From JACIYW01 sp014359745 (GTDB taxonomy: Bacteria; Pseudomonadota; Alphaproteobacteria; Rhodobacterales; Rhodobacteraceae), in the NCBI GenBank assembly GCA_050433985.1, contig JBNPWE010000007.1, positions 98,640 through 162,639 of the forward strand: 64,000 nucleotides of DNA, in the 5' to 3' direction. Under the pieces are notes generated by a model. The model saw only the letters and a list, made by a program, of their open reading frames with translations, made no database searches and had not been told where the DNA came from. Position 1 is the first letter of the stretch. The number at the start of each line of letters is the position of its first letter. This document shows positions 9,067 through 19,857 of the stretch, in pieces. The position numbers were made by a program, and so were the translations under genes.

Positions 9067-12000
9067 ATGACCAAGAAAATGCTTATCGATGCCACCCACG
9101 CGGAAGAAACGCGCGTGGTGGTGGTGGACGGGACCAAGGTTGAGGAATTCGATTTTGAGACGGTCAACAAACGCCAGCTTGCCGGCAATATCTATCTGGC
9201 AAAAATAACACGGGTCGAGCCGTCGCTTCAGGCGGCTTTTGTGGATTACGGCGGCAACCGTCACGGTTTCCTGGCGTTTTCCGAGATCCATCCGGATTAC
9301 TACCAGATCCCCGTGGCCGACCGAAAGGCGCTTCTGGAAGAAGAGCGCGCCTATGCCCGCGCCAGCGCCGACGAGGAAGACCGGGCCAACGGCAACCGCA
9401 ACGGTCAGCGCAACGGCGGTGGCCGGGATGCGGCCGAACGCGACGCGGGGGACCGGAACGGGGCCGATCAGGACGGGTCTGGCCGGGATGGCGCCGAACA
9501 GGGGTTCACCCCCGATGCCGCGACCGATGCCGCAGCAGATGATACCACGGATGGCACCGATGCGTCGGCGGATGCGCCCGAAGGCGCGGCGCAAAAGCCC
9601 ACCGGGAAATCCCGTTCCCGGTCGCGCGGTCGTGGCCGTGGTGCATCGCGCACCCAGCCCGCGCGCGACGATGACAAGGTGCTGCGCGGGTCGATCCCCG
9701 GCATGGATGTGGTCGATCTGGGCGAGGATGATGGCGATGCCGCGCCAATTGGCCTGACCGACAGCGCCCGTGTTCCCGTGGCCGAAGCGCCTGTTGAAAC
9801 CTTTGCGGAGACGCGCTCGGAAACGGCGGCAGAAACGCCTGCCGAAACGTCGGCGGAAACCCCTGCCGAAACGCCTGCCGCCGATGCCCGGCCCGAAGCG
9901 GAAACGCCCGAAGCGGAAACGGCAGACGCGGAAACGCCCGCCGAGGAGGCCGAAGAGACCCCCTATGTCGCGGCCGATCATGCCGCTGAAAATGACAGCG
10001 ATATCGAATCCATCGCCGACGAGGACGTGACCGAGGAGATTCGCCAGCCGCGCAAACCCCGCGCCCGGCGCTACAAGATCCAGGAGGTCGTGAAGGTTCG
10101 CCAGATCATGCTGGTGCAGGTGGTCAAGGAAGAGCGCGGCAACAAGGGCGCGGCGCTGACCACCTACCTGTCGCTGCCGGGGCGCTATTGCGTGCTGATG
10201 CCCAACACCGCGCGCGGCGGTGGCATCAGCCGCAAGATCACCAATGCCGCCGACCGCAAGAAGCTCAAGGAAATTGCGGGTGAATTGACGGTGCCAGAGG
10301 GCGCGGGGCTGATCATCCGCACTGCGGGTGCCGAACGCACCAAGACCGAGATCAAGCGCGATTACGAATATCTGATGCGGCTTTGGGAACAGATCCGCGA
10401 TCTGACCCTGAAATCCATCGCGCCCGCCCCGATCTATGAGGAAGGCAACCTGATCAAACGGGCGATCCGCGATCTTTACAGCCGCGACATCGACGAGGTG
10501 ATCGTCGAGGGGGCCGAGGGTTATCGCACCGCCAAGGACTTCATGAAAATGATCATGCCGTCCCATGCGAAAAACGTCAAACAGCACACCGAAGGCCTGC
10601 CGCTGTTCGCGCGCCATGGCGTCGAAAGCTATCTTGCGGCGATGTTCAACCCGGTGGTGCAGCTCAAATCCGGGGGTTATATCGTGATCGGCGTCACCGA
10701 GGCGCTGGTGGCCATCGATGTCAACTCTGGCCGGGCCACCAAGGAAGGCTCGATCGAGGAAACCGCGCTCAAGACCAACCTTGAGGCCGCCGAAGAGGTG
10801 GCGCGCCAGTTGCGCCTGCGCGACCTTGCCGGGCTGATCGTGATCGACTTTATCGACATGGAGGAACGGCGCAACAACGCCGCCGTCGAAAAGCGCATCA
10901 AGGACAAGCTGAAAACCGATCGCGCGCGCATTCAGGTGGGCCGGATTTCCGGTTTTGGCCTGATGGAAATGAGCCGCCAGCGCCTGCGCCCCGGCATGAT
11001 CGAGGCGACGACGCAGCCTTGCCCGGCCTGCCATGGAACCGGGTTGATCCGGTCGGACGACAGCCTTGGCCTGGCCATCCTGCGCCAGTTGGAGGAAGAG
11101 GGCACGCGCGGCCGTTCGCGTGAGGTGCTGTTGCGCGCCCCGGTGCATGTCATCAACTTCCTGATGAACCAGAAGCGCGAACATATCGCGATGATCGAGG
11201 CCCGTTACGGCATGGCCGTGCGGATAGAGGCCGATCCGACCCTGGTCAGCCCCGATTTCACCATCGAGAAATTCAAGACCGCCACGCGCGCGGTGCCCGA
11301 AGTGGCCTTTCCGGTGGTGTCTGTCGATACTTCGACCATGGATGACGCCGTTGACGACGCCGTTGACGTTGATGATGCCGTTGAGGAGGAGAACGACGCG
11401 ACCGGTGACAGCGCTGTCGCGCTGGCCGAGGGCGGCGACGGGGCTGGCCCGGCCAGTGACGGGGCGCCGCGCAAGAAGCGCCGCCGCAGGCGTCGGCGCA
11501 AAAGCGGCGATGGTTTCCATACCACCAGCGGCGCCGGGGACGATGACGATCAGGACAGCGCCAATGACGAAGGTGCCGATGCTGGCGGCGATGCAGCGGT
11601 GCCTGCCGGGGCGTCAGCCGAGGGGGCCGCAAGCCCCGTCACCGACGTCGAGGCGCAACCCGCCAAGCCAAAGACCCGCCGTCGCGCGCCAAGGGGCGGC
11701 AAGGTGATGCCCGAGCCGGAGGCCGCAGAGGACGCGGCCCCTGCGGAGGTGCCCGAGGTGGCGGATCAGGTTGCGCAAGGGGCTGCGGACGCGGAGTCTG
11801 CCGCTGCCGAGCCGGTGAAAACCCCCAAACCCCGCGCCCGACGGGCAACCAAGCCAAAGGCGGCCGAACCCGAAGATGGCGCCGAGGCGCCGACCGCCAA
11901 ACCCAGGCGGGCGCGTAAACCCGCCACCAAACCCGCCGCACAAGCGGAGGAGGCCGGTGCCGCGCCGGAGGGGGCCGATATCGCCCCCCAAGCCCCGGCG

Positions 12001-12261
12001 ACACTGGCCGAACCCGTTGTTGCCGAGCCCGCAGAGGCCGAACCCGCAGAGGCCGAACCCGCGGTGACGGAAGGGGCGGTGGATCTGGCCGAGGAACCGG
12101 CGTTCGAATCGGTGCGCGAACCCGCCGAAAACTCCGAACCGGCCGGAACGGTCGAACCCGCAGAACCCGCCGCGCCGCAGGCCGAGGCCCCGGACGCGGA
12201 ACCAGCCGCGCCCGAAAGCAGCGCCCCGCGCCGTCGTGGCTGGTGGTCGCTGCGCCGCTAA
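9067..12261 (+). CDS. rne: Ribonuclease E
   Basis: 1064-residue endoribonuclease of the RNase E/G family, the core of the RNA degradosome. The N terminus MTKKMLIDATHAEETRVVV and S1 strand (GNIYLAKITRVEPSLQAAFV) are clear, but the S1 domain is split by an acidic, low-complexity insert at about residues 97-325 rich in Ala, Glu, Asp and Thr, after which S1/RNase H-like sequence resumes (YKIQEVVKVRQIMLVQVVKE). Catalytic aspartates of the DNase I-like domain are in LVAIDVNSGRATK (about D550) and LIVIDFIDM (about D594). The zinc link is CPACHGTG near residue 652. The C-terminal third is disordered, alternating basic patches (RKKRRRRRRRKSG) and acidic Pro/Ala/Glu repeats expected to bind RNA and degradosome partners. 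Confidence 0.96.
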   Translation: MTKKMLIDATHAEETRVVVVDGTKVEEFDFETVNKRQLAGNIYLAKITRVEPSLQAAFVDYGGNRHGFLAFSEIHPDYYQIPVADRKALLEEERAYARASADEEDRANGNRNGQRNGGGRDAAERDAGDRNGADQDGSGRDGAEQGFTPDAATDAAADDTTDGTDASADAPEGAAQKPTGKSRSRSRGRGRGASRTQPARDDDKVLRGSIPGMDVVDLGEDDGDAAPIGLTDSARVPVAEAPVETFAETRSETAAETPAETSAETPAETPAADARPEAETPEAETADAETPAEEAEETPYVAADHAAENDSDIESIADEDVTEEIRQPRKPRARRYKIQEVVKVRQIMLVQVVKEERGNKGAALTTYLSLPGRYCVLMPNTARGGGISRKITNAADRKKLKEIAGELTVPEGAGLIIRTAGAERTKTEIKRDYEYLMRLWEQIRDLTLKSIAPAPIYEEGNLIKRAIRDLYSRDIDEVIVEGAEGYRTAKDFMKMIMPSHAKNVKQHTEGLPLFARHGVESYLAAMFNPVVQLKSGGYIVIGVTEALVAIDVNSGRATKEGSIEETALKTNLEAAEEVARQLRLRDLAGLIVIDFIDMEERRNNAAVEKRIKDKLKTDRARIQVGRISGFGLMEMSRQRLRPGMIEATTQPCPACHGTGLIRSDDSLGLAILRQLEEEGTRGRSREVLLRAPVHVINFLMNQKREHIAMIEARYGMAVRIEADPTLVSPDFTIEKFKTATRAVPEVAFPVVSVDTSTMDDAVDDAVDVDDAVEEENDATGDSAVALAEGGDGAGPASDGAPRKKRRRRRRRKSGDGFHTTSGAGDDDDQDSANDEGADAGGDAAVPAGASAEGAASPVTDVEAQPAKPKTRRRAPRGGKVMPEPEAAEDAAPAEVPEVADQVAQGAADAESAAAEPVKTPKPRARRATKPKAAEPEDGAEAPTAKPRRARKPATKPAAQAEEAGAAPEGADIAPQAPATLAEPVVAEPAEAEPAEAEPAVTEGAVDLAEEPAFESVREPAENSEPAGTVEPAEPAAPQAEAPDAEPAAPESSAPRRRGWWSLRR

Positions 12262-12274
12262 GGCGATCCCGGAA

Positions 12275-12399
12275 CAAGCCGATCGAGTTTTTCGGCTTGA
12301 AAGTGTTGATAAATCAATACCCCACGGCGTTCCCGCCAAAGCCCGGAACGCCGTGGGGGCGGATCGGGGCGCGGGCACCGGGGGCAACCCCGGTGCCCG
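12275..12399 (+). terminator. Three hairpins in the 3' region of rne
   Basis: Three inverted repeats follow the rne stop: an 8-bp stem CAAGCCGA (12275-12282 with 12292-12299), a 14-bp stem CCCCACGGCGTTCC (12320-12333 with 12345-12358), and a 12-bp stem CGGGCACCGGGG closed by a GCAA tetraloop (12372-12383 with 12388-12399). No long T-tract follows any of them, so they may act as a 3'-protecting structure or a Rho-assisted terminator. Confidence 0.6.
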
Positions 12400-12506
12400 G
12401 CCTGTTTGCCAAGCCGACATGTTTCTGATTTAGCACGCAGTTGTGACATTGCGCCGGGGTGACCTTTTGCGGCTGGTCCAATATGTCAGCCCTGAAGGGA
12501 GTGCCG

Positions 12507-13262
12507 ATGTTCGGATTTGACCTGATCGATGCGGCCCTGCTTCCGGCGATGCTGATTGCGCTGGCGGCGGGGATATTGTCGTTCCTCAGCCCCTGCGTGC
12601 TGCCGATCGTGCCGCCCTATCTGGCCTATATGGGCGGCATTTCGATGCAGGACATGACCGGCGACGATGGTGCGGCGCGGCGCAAGACCATCGCGCCTGC
12701 GGCATTCTTTGTGCTGGGGCTTTCGACGGTGTTCCTGTTTCTGGGCTTTACCGCCTCTACCTTCGGGCGATTTTTTCTGGAGTATCAGGGCCTGTTCGCC
12801 AAGATTTCCGGCGCGGTGATCATCATCTTCGGTCTGCATTTCCTGCATGTGTTCCGCATCCCGTTTCTGGATCGCGATATGCGGGTGGATGCGGGCGATC
12901 AGGGCGGCACGGCCTTTGGCGCCTATATCCTGGGGCTGGCCTTTGCCTTTGGCTGGACGCCGTGCATCGGCCCGCAGCTTGGCGCGATCCTGTCGCTGGC
13001 CGCGTCCGAGGCGTCGGTTGCGCGGGGGACGGTGCTGTTGGGCGTCTATGCGGCGGGGCTGGGCATTCCGTTCCTGCTGGCCGCGATTTTCGTGCAACGG
13101 TCGATGACGCTGATGAACCGCCTCAAACCGCATATGCGCAAGATCGAGATTGCCATGGGCGCGCTTTTGATCGTGGTCGGGGTGGCGCTGCTGACCGGGG
13201 CATTTACCGATTTTTCGTGGTGGCTGCTGGAAACCTTTCCGGCATTGGGCCTTATCGGCTGA
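12507..13262 (+). CDS. ccdA: CcdA-type cytochrome c biogenesis / thiol-reductant transporter
   Basis: 251-residue polytopic membrane protein of the DsbD/CcdA transmembrane family, which passes electrons from cytoplasmic thioredoxin to periplasmic thiol proteins such as those of cytochrome c maturation. The two redox cysteines are visible in the duplicated halves: FLSPCVLPIVPPY and FGWTPCIGPQLG. Six hydrophobic segments can be read. ATG at 12507 has AAGGGAG (12495-12501) five bases upstream, so this start is preferred over upstream in-frame codons. It lies alone between rne and rpsB. Confidence 0.9.
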   Translation: MFGFDLIDAALLPAMLIALAAGILSFLSPCVLPIVPPYLAYMGGISMQDMTGDDGAARRKTIAPAAFFVLGLSTVFLFLGFTASTFGRFFLEYQGLFAKISGAVIIIFGLHFLHVFRIPFLDRDMRVDAGDQGGTAFGAYILGLAFAFGWTPCIGPQLGAILSLAASEASVARGTVLLGVYAAGLGIPFLLAAIFVQRSMTLMNRLKPHMRKIEIAMGALLIVVGVALLTGAFTDFSWWLLETFPALGLIG

Positions 13263-13430
13263 TATCGGGCGATCTGTGCTGCCGGGGCTTGCATTGAACG
13301 GATGGCGGGTGTAACGCATCCGCACTTCACAGGCGGGGTCTGGGCCGATGGGGGAGAAATCCCCAAAGGTCCGCCGGTTGGGCGCAAGCCTGAAACCCCC
13401 GCCGAGGTGCAAACCGGAAAGGACATAAAC

Positions 13431-14201
13431 ATGGCGCTTCCTGAATTCAGCATGCGTCAGCTTCTTGAAGCTGGCGTTCACTACGGTCACCAGACCCAGC
13501 GGTGGAATCCCCGCATGGGCGAATTCATCTATGGTGATCGCAACGGTATCCACATCATCGATCTGACGCAGACCGTGCCGATGCTTGATGCCGCCCTTAA
13601 CGTGATCCGCGAAACCGTGGCCAAGAACGGTCGGGTGTTGTTTGTCGGCACCAAGCGGCAGGCGCAGGCCGCGATCAAGGACGCGGCGGAAAAATCGGCG
13701 CAGTTCTATATGAACCACCGCTGGCTGGGCGGTACGCTGACCAACTGGAAAACCGTTTCGCAATCGATCAACCGGCTGAAGGCGCTGGATGAACAGCTTG
13801 CCGGCGGCGCCGAGGGGCTGACCAAGAAGGAACGCCTTGGCATGGAACGCGAACAGGCCAAATTGCAGGCCTCGCTTGGCGGTATCCGCGAAATGGGCGG
13901 CGTGCCCGATCTGTTGTTCGTGATCGACGTGAACAAGGAAGATCTGGCGGTGCTTGAGGCGAAAAAGCTGGGTATTCCGGTGATCGCGATCGTTGACACC
14001 AACTGTTCGCCCGACAGTATCGATTACATCATTCCGGGCAATGACGATGCCGCCCGCGCCATCGCGCTTTATTGCGATCTGGCCGCGCGTGCCGCGCTGG
14101 ACGGGATGACGGCGCAGATGGGTGCGGCCGGTGTCGATCTGGGCGCGCTGGAAGAGGCGCCGGTCGAGGAAGTCCTTGCCGAAGTGACCGCAGAGGGCTG
14201 A
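13431..14201 (+). CDS. rpsB: 30S ribosomal protein S2
   Basis: 256-residue protein with the characteristic N terminus MALPEFSMRQLLEAGVHYGH followed by QTQRWNPRMGEFIYGDRNG, and the conserved HRWLGGTLTNWKT block. It belongs to the small ribosomal subunit. ATG at 13431 follows AAAGGACATAAAC. The 168-base leader after ccdA presumably carries the promoter. tsf follows 127 bases downstream, the standard bacterial rpsB-tsf arrangement. Confidence 0.98.
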   Translation: MALPEFSMRQLLEAGVHYGHQTQRWNPRMGEFIYGDRNGIHIIDLTQTVPMLDAALNVIRETVAKNGRVLFVGTKRQAQAAIKDAAEKSAQFYMNHRWLGGTLTNWKTVSQSINRLKALDEQLAGGAEGLTKKERLGMEREQAKLQASLGGIREMGGVPDLLFVIDVNKEDLAVLEAKKLGIPVIAIVDTNCSPDSIDYIIPGNDDAARAIALYCDLAARAALDGMTAQMGAAGVDLGALEEAPVEEVLAEVTAEG

Positions 14202-14328
14202 GGCTTTTTGCCCGGCCGAAGGCCGTGACGGGTTTGGTCGGGCGTTATCATACTGTCATCGGGCGTCGTCAGAATCGCCCGTCATGGGCGGGGCGGCCCG
14301 CTATTGATCTGTTGAACAGGAGGCCAAG
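14202..14328 (+). other. rpsB-tsf intergenic region
   Basis: Contains a modest nested hairpin (CCCGGCC-GAA-GGCC then CGGG, about 14211-14235) followed by only three Ts. This could attenuate read-through from rpsB to tsf, as known in other bacteria, but the evidence is weak. Confidence 0.3.
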
Positions 14329-15204
14329 ATGGCAATCACCGCAAGCATGGTGAAGGAACTGCGCGACACCACCGGCGCAGGCATGATGGACGCGAAAAAG
14401 GCACTGACCGAAACCGACGGCGACATGGAAGCCGCCGTTGACTGGCTGCGCACCAAGGGGCTGGCGAAGGCCGCCAAGAAGGCCGGGCGCACCGCCGCCG
14501 AGGGCCTTGTGGGCGTGTCGATTTCCGATGGGCGCGGCGTCGCGGTCGAGGTGAATTCCGAAACCGATTTCGTCGCCAAGAACGCCGAGTTCCAGGCTCT
14601 GGTGCGCGCCATAACCGAAAAGGCGCAGGGCGTGGCGGATGTCGAAGCGCTCAAGGCCACTGATCTGGGCGGCAAGACCGTCGAACGGACCGTGACCGAT
14701 GCCATCGCCAAGATCGGTGAAAACCTTAGCCTGCGCCGCATGGTGGTGGTTGAGGGCGAGACAGTCGTGTCTTACGTCCACAATGCCGCGATCGAGGGCA
14801 TGGGCAAGATCGGCGTTCTAGTGGCGCTGAAGGGCGCTGACAACGGCATCGGCAAGCAAATTGCAATGCATATTGCGGCGACCAGCCCGGCATCGCTGGG
14901 CAAGGATGATCTGGACCCCGCGCTGATTGAGCGCGAGAAGGCGGTGCTTACCGAACAGGCCCGCGAATCGGGCAAACCGGAGGCGGTGATCGAGAAGATG
15001 ATCATCGGCCGCATGGCGAAGTTCTATGAAGAGGTCACGCTGCTGGGTCAGAAATTCGTGATCAACCCCGACCTGACCGTGGCCGATGCCGCCAAAGAGG
15101 CGGGTGTCGAAGTGACGGGTTTCGCACGGGTCGAGGTTGGCGAGGGTATCGAGAAGAAATCCGAGGATTTCGCGGCGGAAGTGGCCAAAACCCTGGCAGG
15201 CTGA
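14329..15204 (+). CDS. tsf: Translation elongation factor Ts
   Basis: 291-residue guanine-nucleotide exchange factor for EF-Tu. The N-terminal domain shows TTGAGMMDAKKALTETDGDM and DWLRTKGLAKAAKKAGR, and the core has the signature VEVNSETDFVAKN that contacts EF-Tu. A strong ribosome site (AGGAGG, about 14318-14323) precedes the ATG at 14329. Normal family length. Confidence 0.98.
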   Translation: MAITASMVKELRDTTGAGMMDAKKALTETDGDMEAAVDWLRTKGLAKAAKKAGRTAAEGLVGVSISDGRGVAVEVNSETDFVAKNAEFQALVRAITEKAQGVADVEALKATDLGGKTVERTVTDAIAKIGENLSLRRMVVVEGETVVSYVHNAAIEGMGKIGVLVALKGADNGIGKQIAMHIAATSPASLGKDDLDPALIEREKAVLTEQARESGKPEAVIEKMIIGRMAKFYEEVTLLGQKFVINPDLTVADAAKEAGVEVTGFARVEVGEGIEKKSEDFAAEVAKTLAG

Positions 15205-15239
15205 AATCCGGCTGACCTATCTGACTGATCTGAAAACAA

Positions 15240-15269
15240 AAAGCGGTGCAGGGAAACCTGCACCGCTTT
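15240..15269 (+). terminator. Terminator of rpsB-tsf
   Basis: A 13-bp stem (AAAGCGGTGCAGG and its complement) with a GAAA tetraloop begins 35 bases after the tsf stop and ends in TTTC. The A-run on its 5' side would give a T-run in the other direction, so it may work for both strands. Confidence 0.75.
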
Positions 15270-15563
15270 CAGTTGCGCCACATCGGTTGGGGATGAGGAC
15301 GGGCGCCGTGGGTGTCGGCCAAAGGAACTGACTGTACGTCCCTCGGGCCGACGATTCCGGTTTCCCGGTGCTTTCAGCTTTGCCATGAAATTGCATGGCT
15401 TCTGCTTCGGCTGTCCCAATGACCAATGTCACCACTCACGGAACCTTTGCATAATGCCAAGTTCCCTGTGGTCCAGTAAGTAGGGAAATCCTTACTTTGC
15501 ATTTTGAATATGTAACTTTCCGGGGCATGGGATCGCCCGAATTCCCCACAGGGTTGTAAAATA
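15270..15563. other. Gap between tsf terminator and luxR-type gene
   Basis: No gene is recognised. In particular there is no sign of a luxI-type acyl-homoserine-lactone synthase next to the luxR-type gene. The part next to the regulator is richer in A+T than the surroundings. Confidence 0.5.
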
Positions 15564-16328
15564 CTATTGATTTGAACTGTTAAGGACGAATATCTGATTC
15601 TGGTATGCGGCCTTGAGAACCGCCTGCGCCGTGGTGTCCACCTCCAGCACATCACGGGCCAGACGCAGGTGTTTTTCCACGGTTGTCGGGGTCAGGCCCA
15701 TGATCGTCGCGATGTCCTGAATCGTCTTGCCATCACCGACCCATTCAAGCACCTCGCGCTGGCGTTTGGTCAGCGGGCGACGCGGCAGTTTATAGGGCAT
15801 CGAGGTGATCTTGAGGTGGGTGATAGAGTTGATCGAATGGATTTCCTGGCCGTGCCGATCCCATATCGCGTCGACATCATCCTGTGACAGGCTGGGTCTG
15901 GCGGCAAGCCCGATGGCGCCCTTGTTGCGCACCGACCCATCGCGGAAACTGATCGTATAACCCGCGCGCAGCCCCATGCGCTGGTTGAAGGCCACCACCG
16001 CGCGTTCGTCTTCGGTCAGCGCATTGCCGCGCGCCATATCTTCGATCAGGCGCCAGCTACAGGCGCCTTCATTATAGGCGGCCCAGGTTACCATCGGCGC
16101 GGTTTTGTAAAGCCCGGCGTGGATGAACCCCTTGACGTATTTCTGGCTGTGGTTGCTAAGGATCAGAATGTCATCCAGACTGCCGAAAGACGTTCCCGAC
16201 CGAAACCGGGTAAAGCCGTAGATAAGCCGGGAAAACCCGAATTCACGCATCTTTTCGACATGAAGGGACCAGAGGTCTTCGATGCTCTGGGCTTCGGTTA
16301 CCCGGCTGATATGTTCCAGCAGTGTCAT
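15564..16328 (-). CDS. LuxR-family transcriptional regulator, orphan, altered ligand pocket
   Basis: 254-residue protein with an N-terminal autoinducer-binding-like domain (about 15-165) and a C-terminal LuxR/GerE helix-turn-helix (about 183-245, PLTKRQREVLEWVGDGKTIQ then TPTTVEKHLRLARDVL). In acyl-homoserine-lactone receptors the pocket motif reads Y-x3-D-P; here the matching stretch reads GLYKTAPMVTW, so the Asp that binds the lactone amide is not evident. No synthase is adjacent. It may be a 'solo' that senses another ligand or acts without one; that is inference. The gene lies alone between tsf and glmS and is somewhat less G+C-rich than its neighbours. Confidence 0.85.
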   Translation of the reverse strand: MTLLEHISRVTEAQSIEDLWSLHVEKMREFGFSRLIYGFTRFRSGTSFGSLDDILILSNHSQKYVKGFIHAGLYKTAPMVTWAAYNEGACSWRLIEDMARGNALTEDERAVVAFNQRMGLRAGYTISFRDGSVRNKGAIGLAARPSLSQDDVDAIWDRHGQEIHSINSITHLKITSMPYKLPRRPLTKRQREVLEWVGDGKTIQDIATIMGLTPTTVEKHLRLARDVLEVDTTAQAVLKAAYQNQIFVLNSSNQ

Positions 16329-16577
16329 TCTTGCGGGTAATCCAAACCGCCGCGTGACCGGTGATGCGTGATCAATTCATACCAGAAAAAACCAAGGCGC
16401 GCATGGGCGGCCCTGCCTCGTTCGAAATTTTTCATTCATTCACCCCAATAATGCTGCAACTATGTCGCAGGATTTGGAGCTTGTCGAGACAGGCGAAAGA
16501 ATTAGCGTATCGTATTCATATGTTAAATACTTAGGGCGCGGACCGGGCAGGCTCCGGTCAGGCGGGGCGCCCGATCA
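16329..16577. other. A+T-richer gap between glmS and the luxR-type gene
   Basis: About 250 bases, visibly richer in A+T than the flanks, probably containing the promoter of the regulator and, at 16534-16572, the 3' hairpin of glmS. No gene is seen. Confidence 0.5.
16534..16572 (-). terminator. Nested hairpin after glmS
   Basis: On the minus strand a 6-bp outer stem GGGCGC/GCGCCC (16534-16539 with 16567-16572) encloses a second stem GACCGG/CCGGTC (16541-16546 with 16554-16559), followed by the A/T-rich TAAGTATTTAA. Plausible transcription end of glmU-glmS, without a long T-tract. Confidence 0.45.
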
Positions 16578-18410
<1,833 letters not shown>

Positions 18411-18414
18411 GTTT

Positions 18415-19761
18415 CTATCCCTTCTGAGCGGCCTTGGCGGCGCGCAACTTCTCGAAAAATCGCCGGGCAAGGCCGGGCTTGACCGCCTGTCGGGCGCGCG
18501 CGACCGCAAGCGCGCCCTCGGGCACGTCCGCGGTGATCACCGATCCCGATCCCGTCATCGCCTCGTCGCCGATGCGGACCGGGGCCACCAGCATGGTGTT
18601 CGATCCGATGAACACCCGCGCGCCAATTTCGGTGTGGTGTTTGAACACGCCGTCATAATTGCAGGTGATGGTGCCCGCGCCGATATTGCTGGCCTCGCCG
18701 ATATGGGCGTCACCGATATAAGAAAGGTGATTTATCTTGGCGCCCTGATCGACGATGGTGTTCTTGATCTCGACGAAATTGCCGATGTGCACATCCTCGG
18801 CCAGTTCGGCGCCGGGGCGCAGGCGGGCAAAGGGGCCGACCACGGCGCCCTGGCTGACGTGGCAACCTTCCAGATGGCTGAAAGGGCGGATGGTGGCCCC
18901 CGATTCGACCGTGACACCGGGGCCGAACACCACCGGCCCCTGCACCACCGCATCGCGCCCGATCGCGGTATCCTGGGCAAGGATGACGCTGTCGGGATTG
19001 ACCAGCGTGACGCCGTCTTCCTGGGCCAGCGCGCGGGCGCGGGCCTGAAACAGTGCCTCGGCCGCGGCAAGTTCGGCGCGGGTGTTGATGCCCAGCGTTT
19101 CGGCCTCGGGGCAGGTGACGACGGTGGCGGACAGCCCGCGCGCGCGGGCGATGGCGATGATGTCGGTCAGGTAATATTCACCCGAGGCGTTTTGGGTGCC
19201 GACGTCGGAAATCAGGTTCAGCAGGGTCTCGCTGTCTGCGCATATGACGCCGCTGTTGCAAAGGGTTACGGCCAGTTCCGCATCGGTTGCGTCCTTGGCC
19301 TCGACAATGCGTTCCAGCAATCCACCTGCGGTGATCAGCCGCCCGTACCGCCCCGGTGTTGCCGCCTCGAACCCCAGAACCACCACCGCGTGGTCGCGCC
19401 GCGCGGCAAGCATCGCGTCAAGCGTTTCGGGGCGGATGAACGGTGTGTCGCCATAAAGCACCAGCGCGTCGCCCATGAACCCTTCCAGCAGGGGGGCGGC
19501 CTGCGCCACGGCATGCGCCGTGCCCTTCTGTTCGGACTGGATCGCGATGCGCGCCTCGGGGTTGATGGCCGCGACGGCCTTGGTCACGGCACCGGCCCCG
19601 TGGCCCGCGACGACGATCACCTGTTCGGGTTCCAGTGCCGCGCCCGCAGCCATCGCATGCGCCACAAGCGGCACGCCGGCCAGCGGATGCAGAACCTTCG
19701 GCAGGTCAGAGTTCATGCGCGTGCCCTGTCCGGCAGCCAGAACGATCAGTGCGATGGGCAT
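18415..19761 (-). CDS. glmU: Bifunctional UDP-N-acetylglucosamine pyrophosphorylase / GlcN-1-P acetyltransferase
   Basis: 448-residue two-domain enzyme. The N-terminal uridylyltransferase half shows IVLAAGQGTRMNSDLPKVLH, EQKGTAHAV and VLYGDTPFI; the C-terminal half is a left-handed beta-helix of hexapeptide repeats with HLSYIGDAHIGEASNIGAGT and NYDGVFKHHTEIG, the acetyltransferase region. It acts with GlmS downstream and GlmM elsewhere to make UDP-GlcNAc. ATG at 19761 has AAGGAAGG five bases upstream; an alternative in-frame ATG at 19779 has a poorer site. Transcribed divergently from gph across 96 bases. Confidence 0.96.
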   Translation of the reverse strand: MPIALIVLAAGQGTRMNSDLPKVLHPLAGVPLVAHAMAAGAALEPEQVIVVAGHGAGAVTKAVAAINPEARIAIQSEQKGTAHAVAQAAPLLEGFMGDALVLYGDTPFIRPETLDAMLAARRDHAVVVLGFEAATPGRYGRLITAGGLLERIVEAKDATDAELAVTLCNSGVICADSETLLNLISDVGTQNASGEYYLTDIIAIARARGLSATVVTCPEAETLGINTRAELAAAEALFQARARALAQEDGVTLVNPDSVILAQDTAIGRDAVVQGPVVFGPGVTVESGATIRPFSHLEGCHVSQGAVVGPFARLRPGAELAEDVHIGNFVEIKNTIVDQGAKINHLSYIGDAHIGEASNIGAGTITCNYDGVFKHHTEIGARVFIGSNTMLVAPVRIGDEAMTGSGSVITADVPEGALAVARARQAVKPGLARRFFEKLRAAKAAQKG

Positions 19762-19857
19762 ATTTGCCTTCCTTGTCATTTGCCCCCGTTCTAACGATAG
19801 AGGCATGCCGGGAACAAGCCCGCGCGTGATCCGGCGACGGTTTGGGAAAGGGAAGCG

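Noticed and set aside
12305..12316. TTGATAAATCAA as an FNR site
   Set aside because: Only two bases separate the half-sites where FNR needs four, and it lies in the 3' region of rne.
16454..16470. lux-box-like palindrome CTGCAACTATGTCGCAG upstream of the luxR-type gene
   Set aside because: The half-site spacing is one base longer than the canonical lux box and only four bases per arm match.
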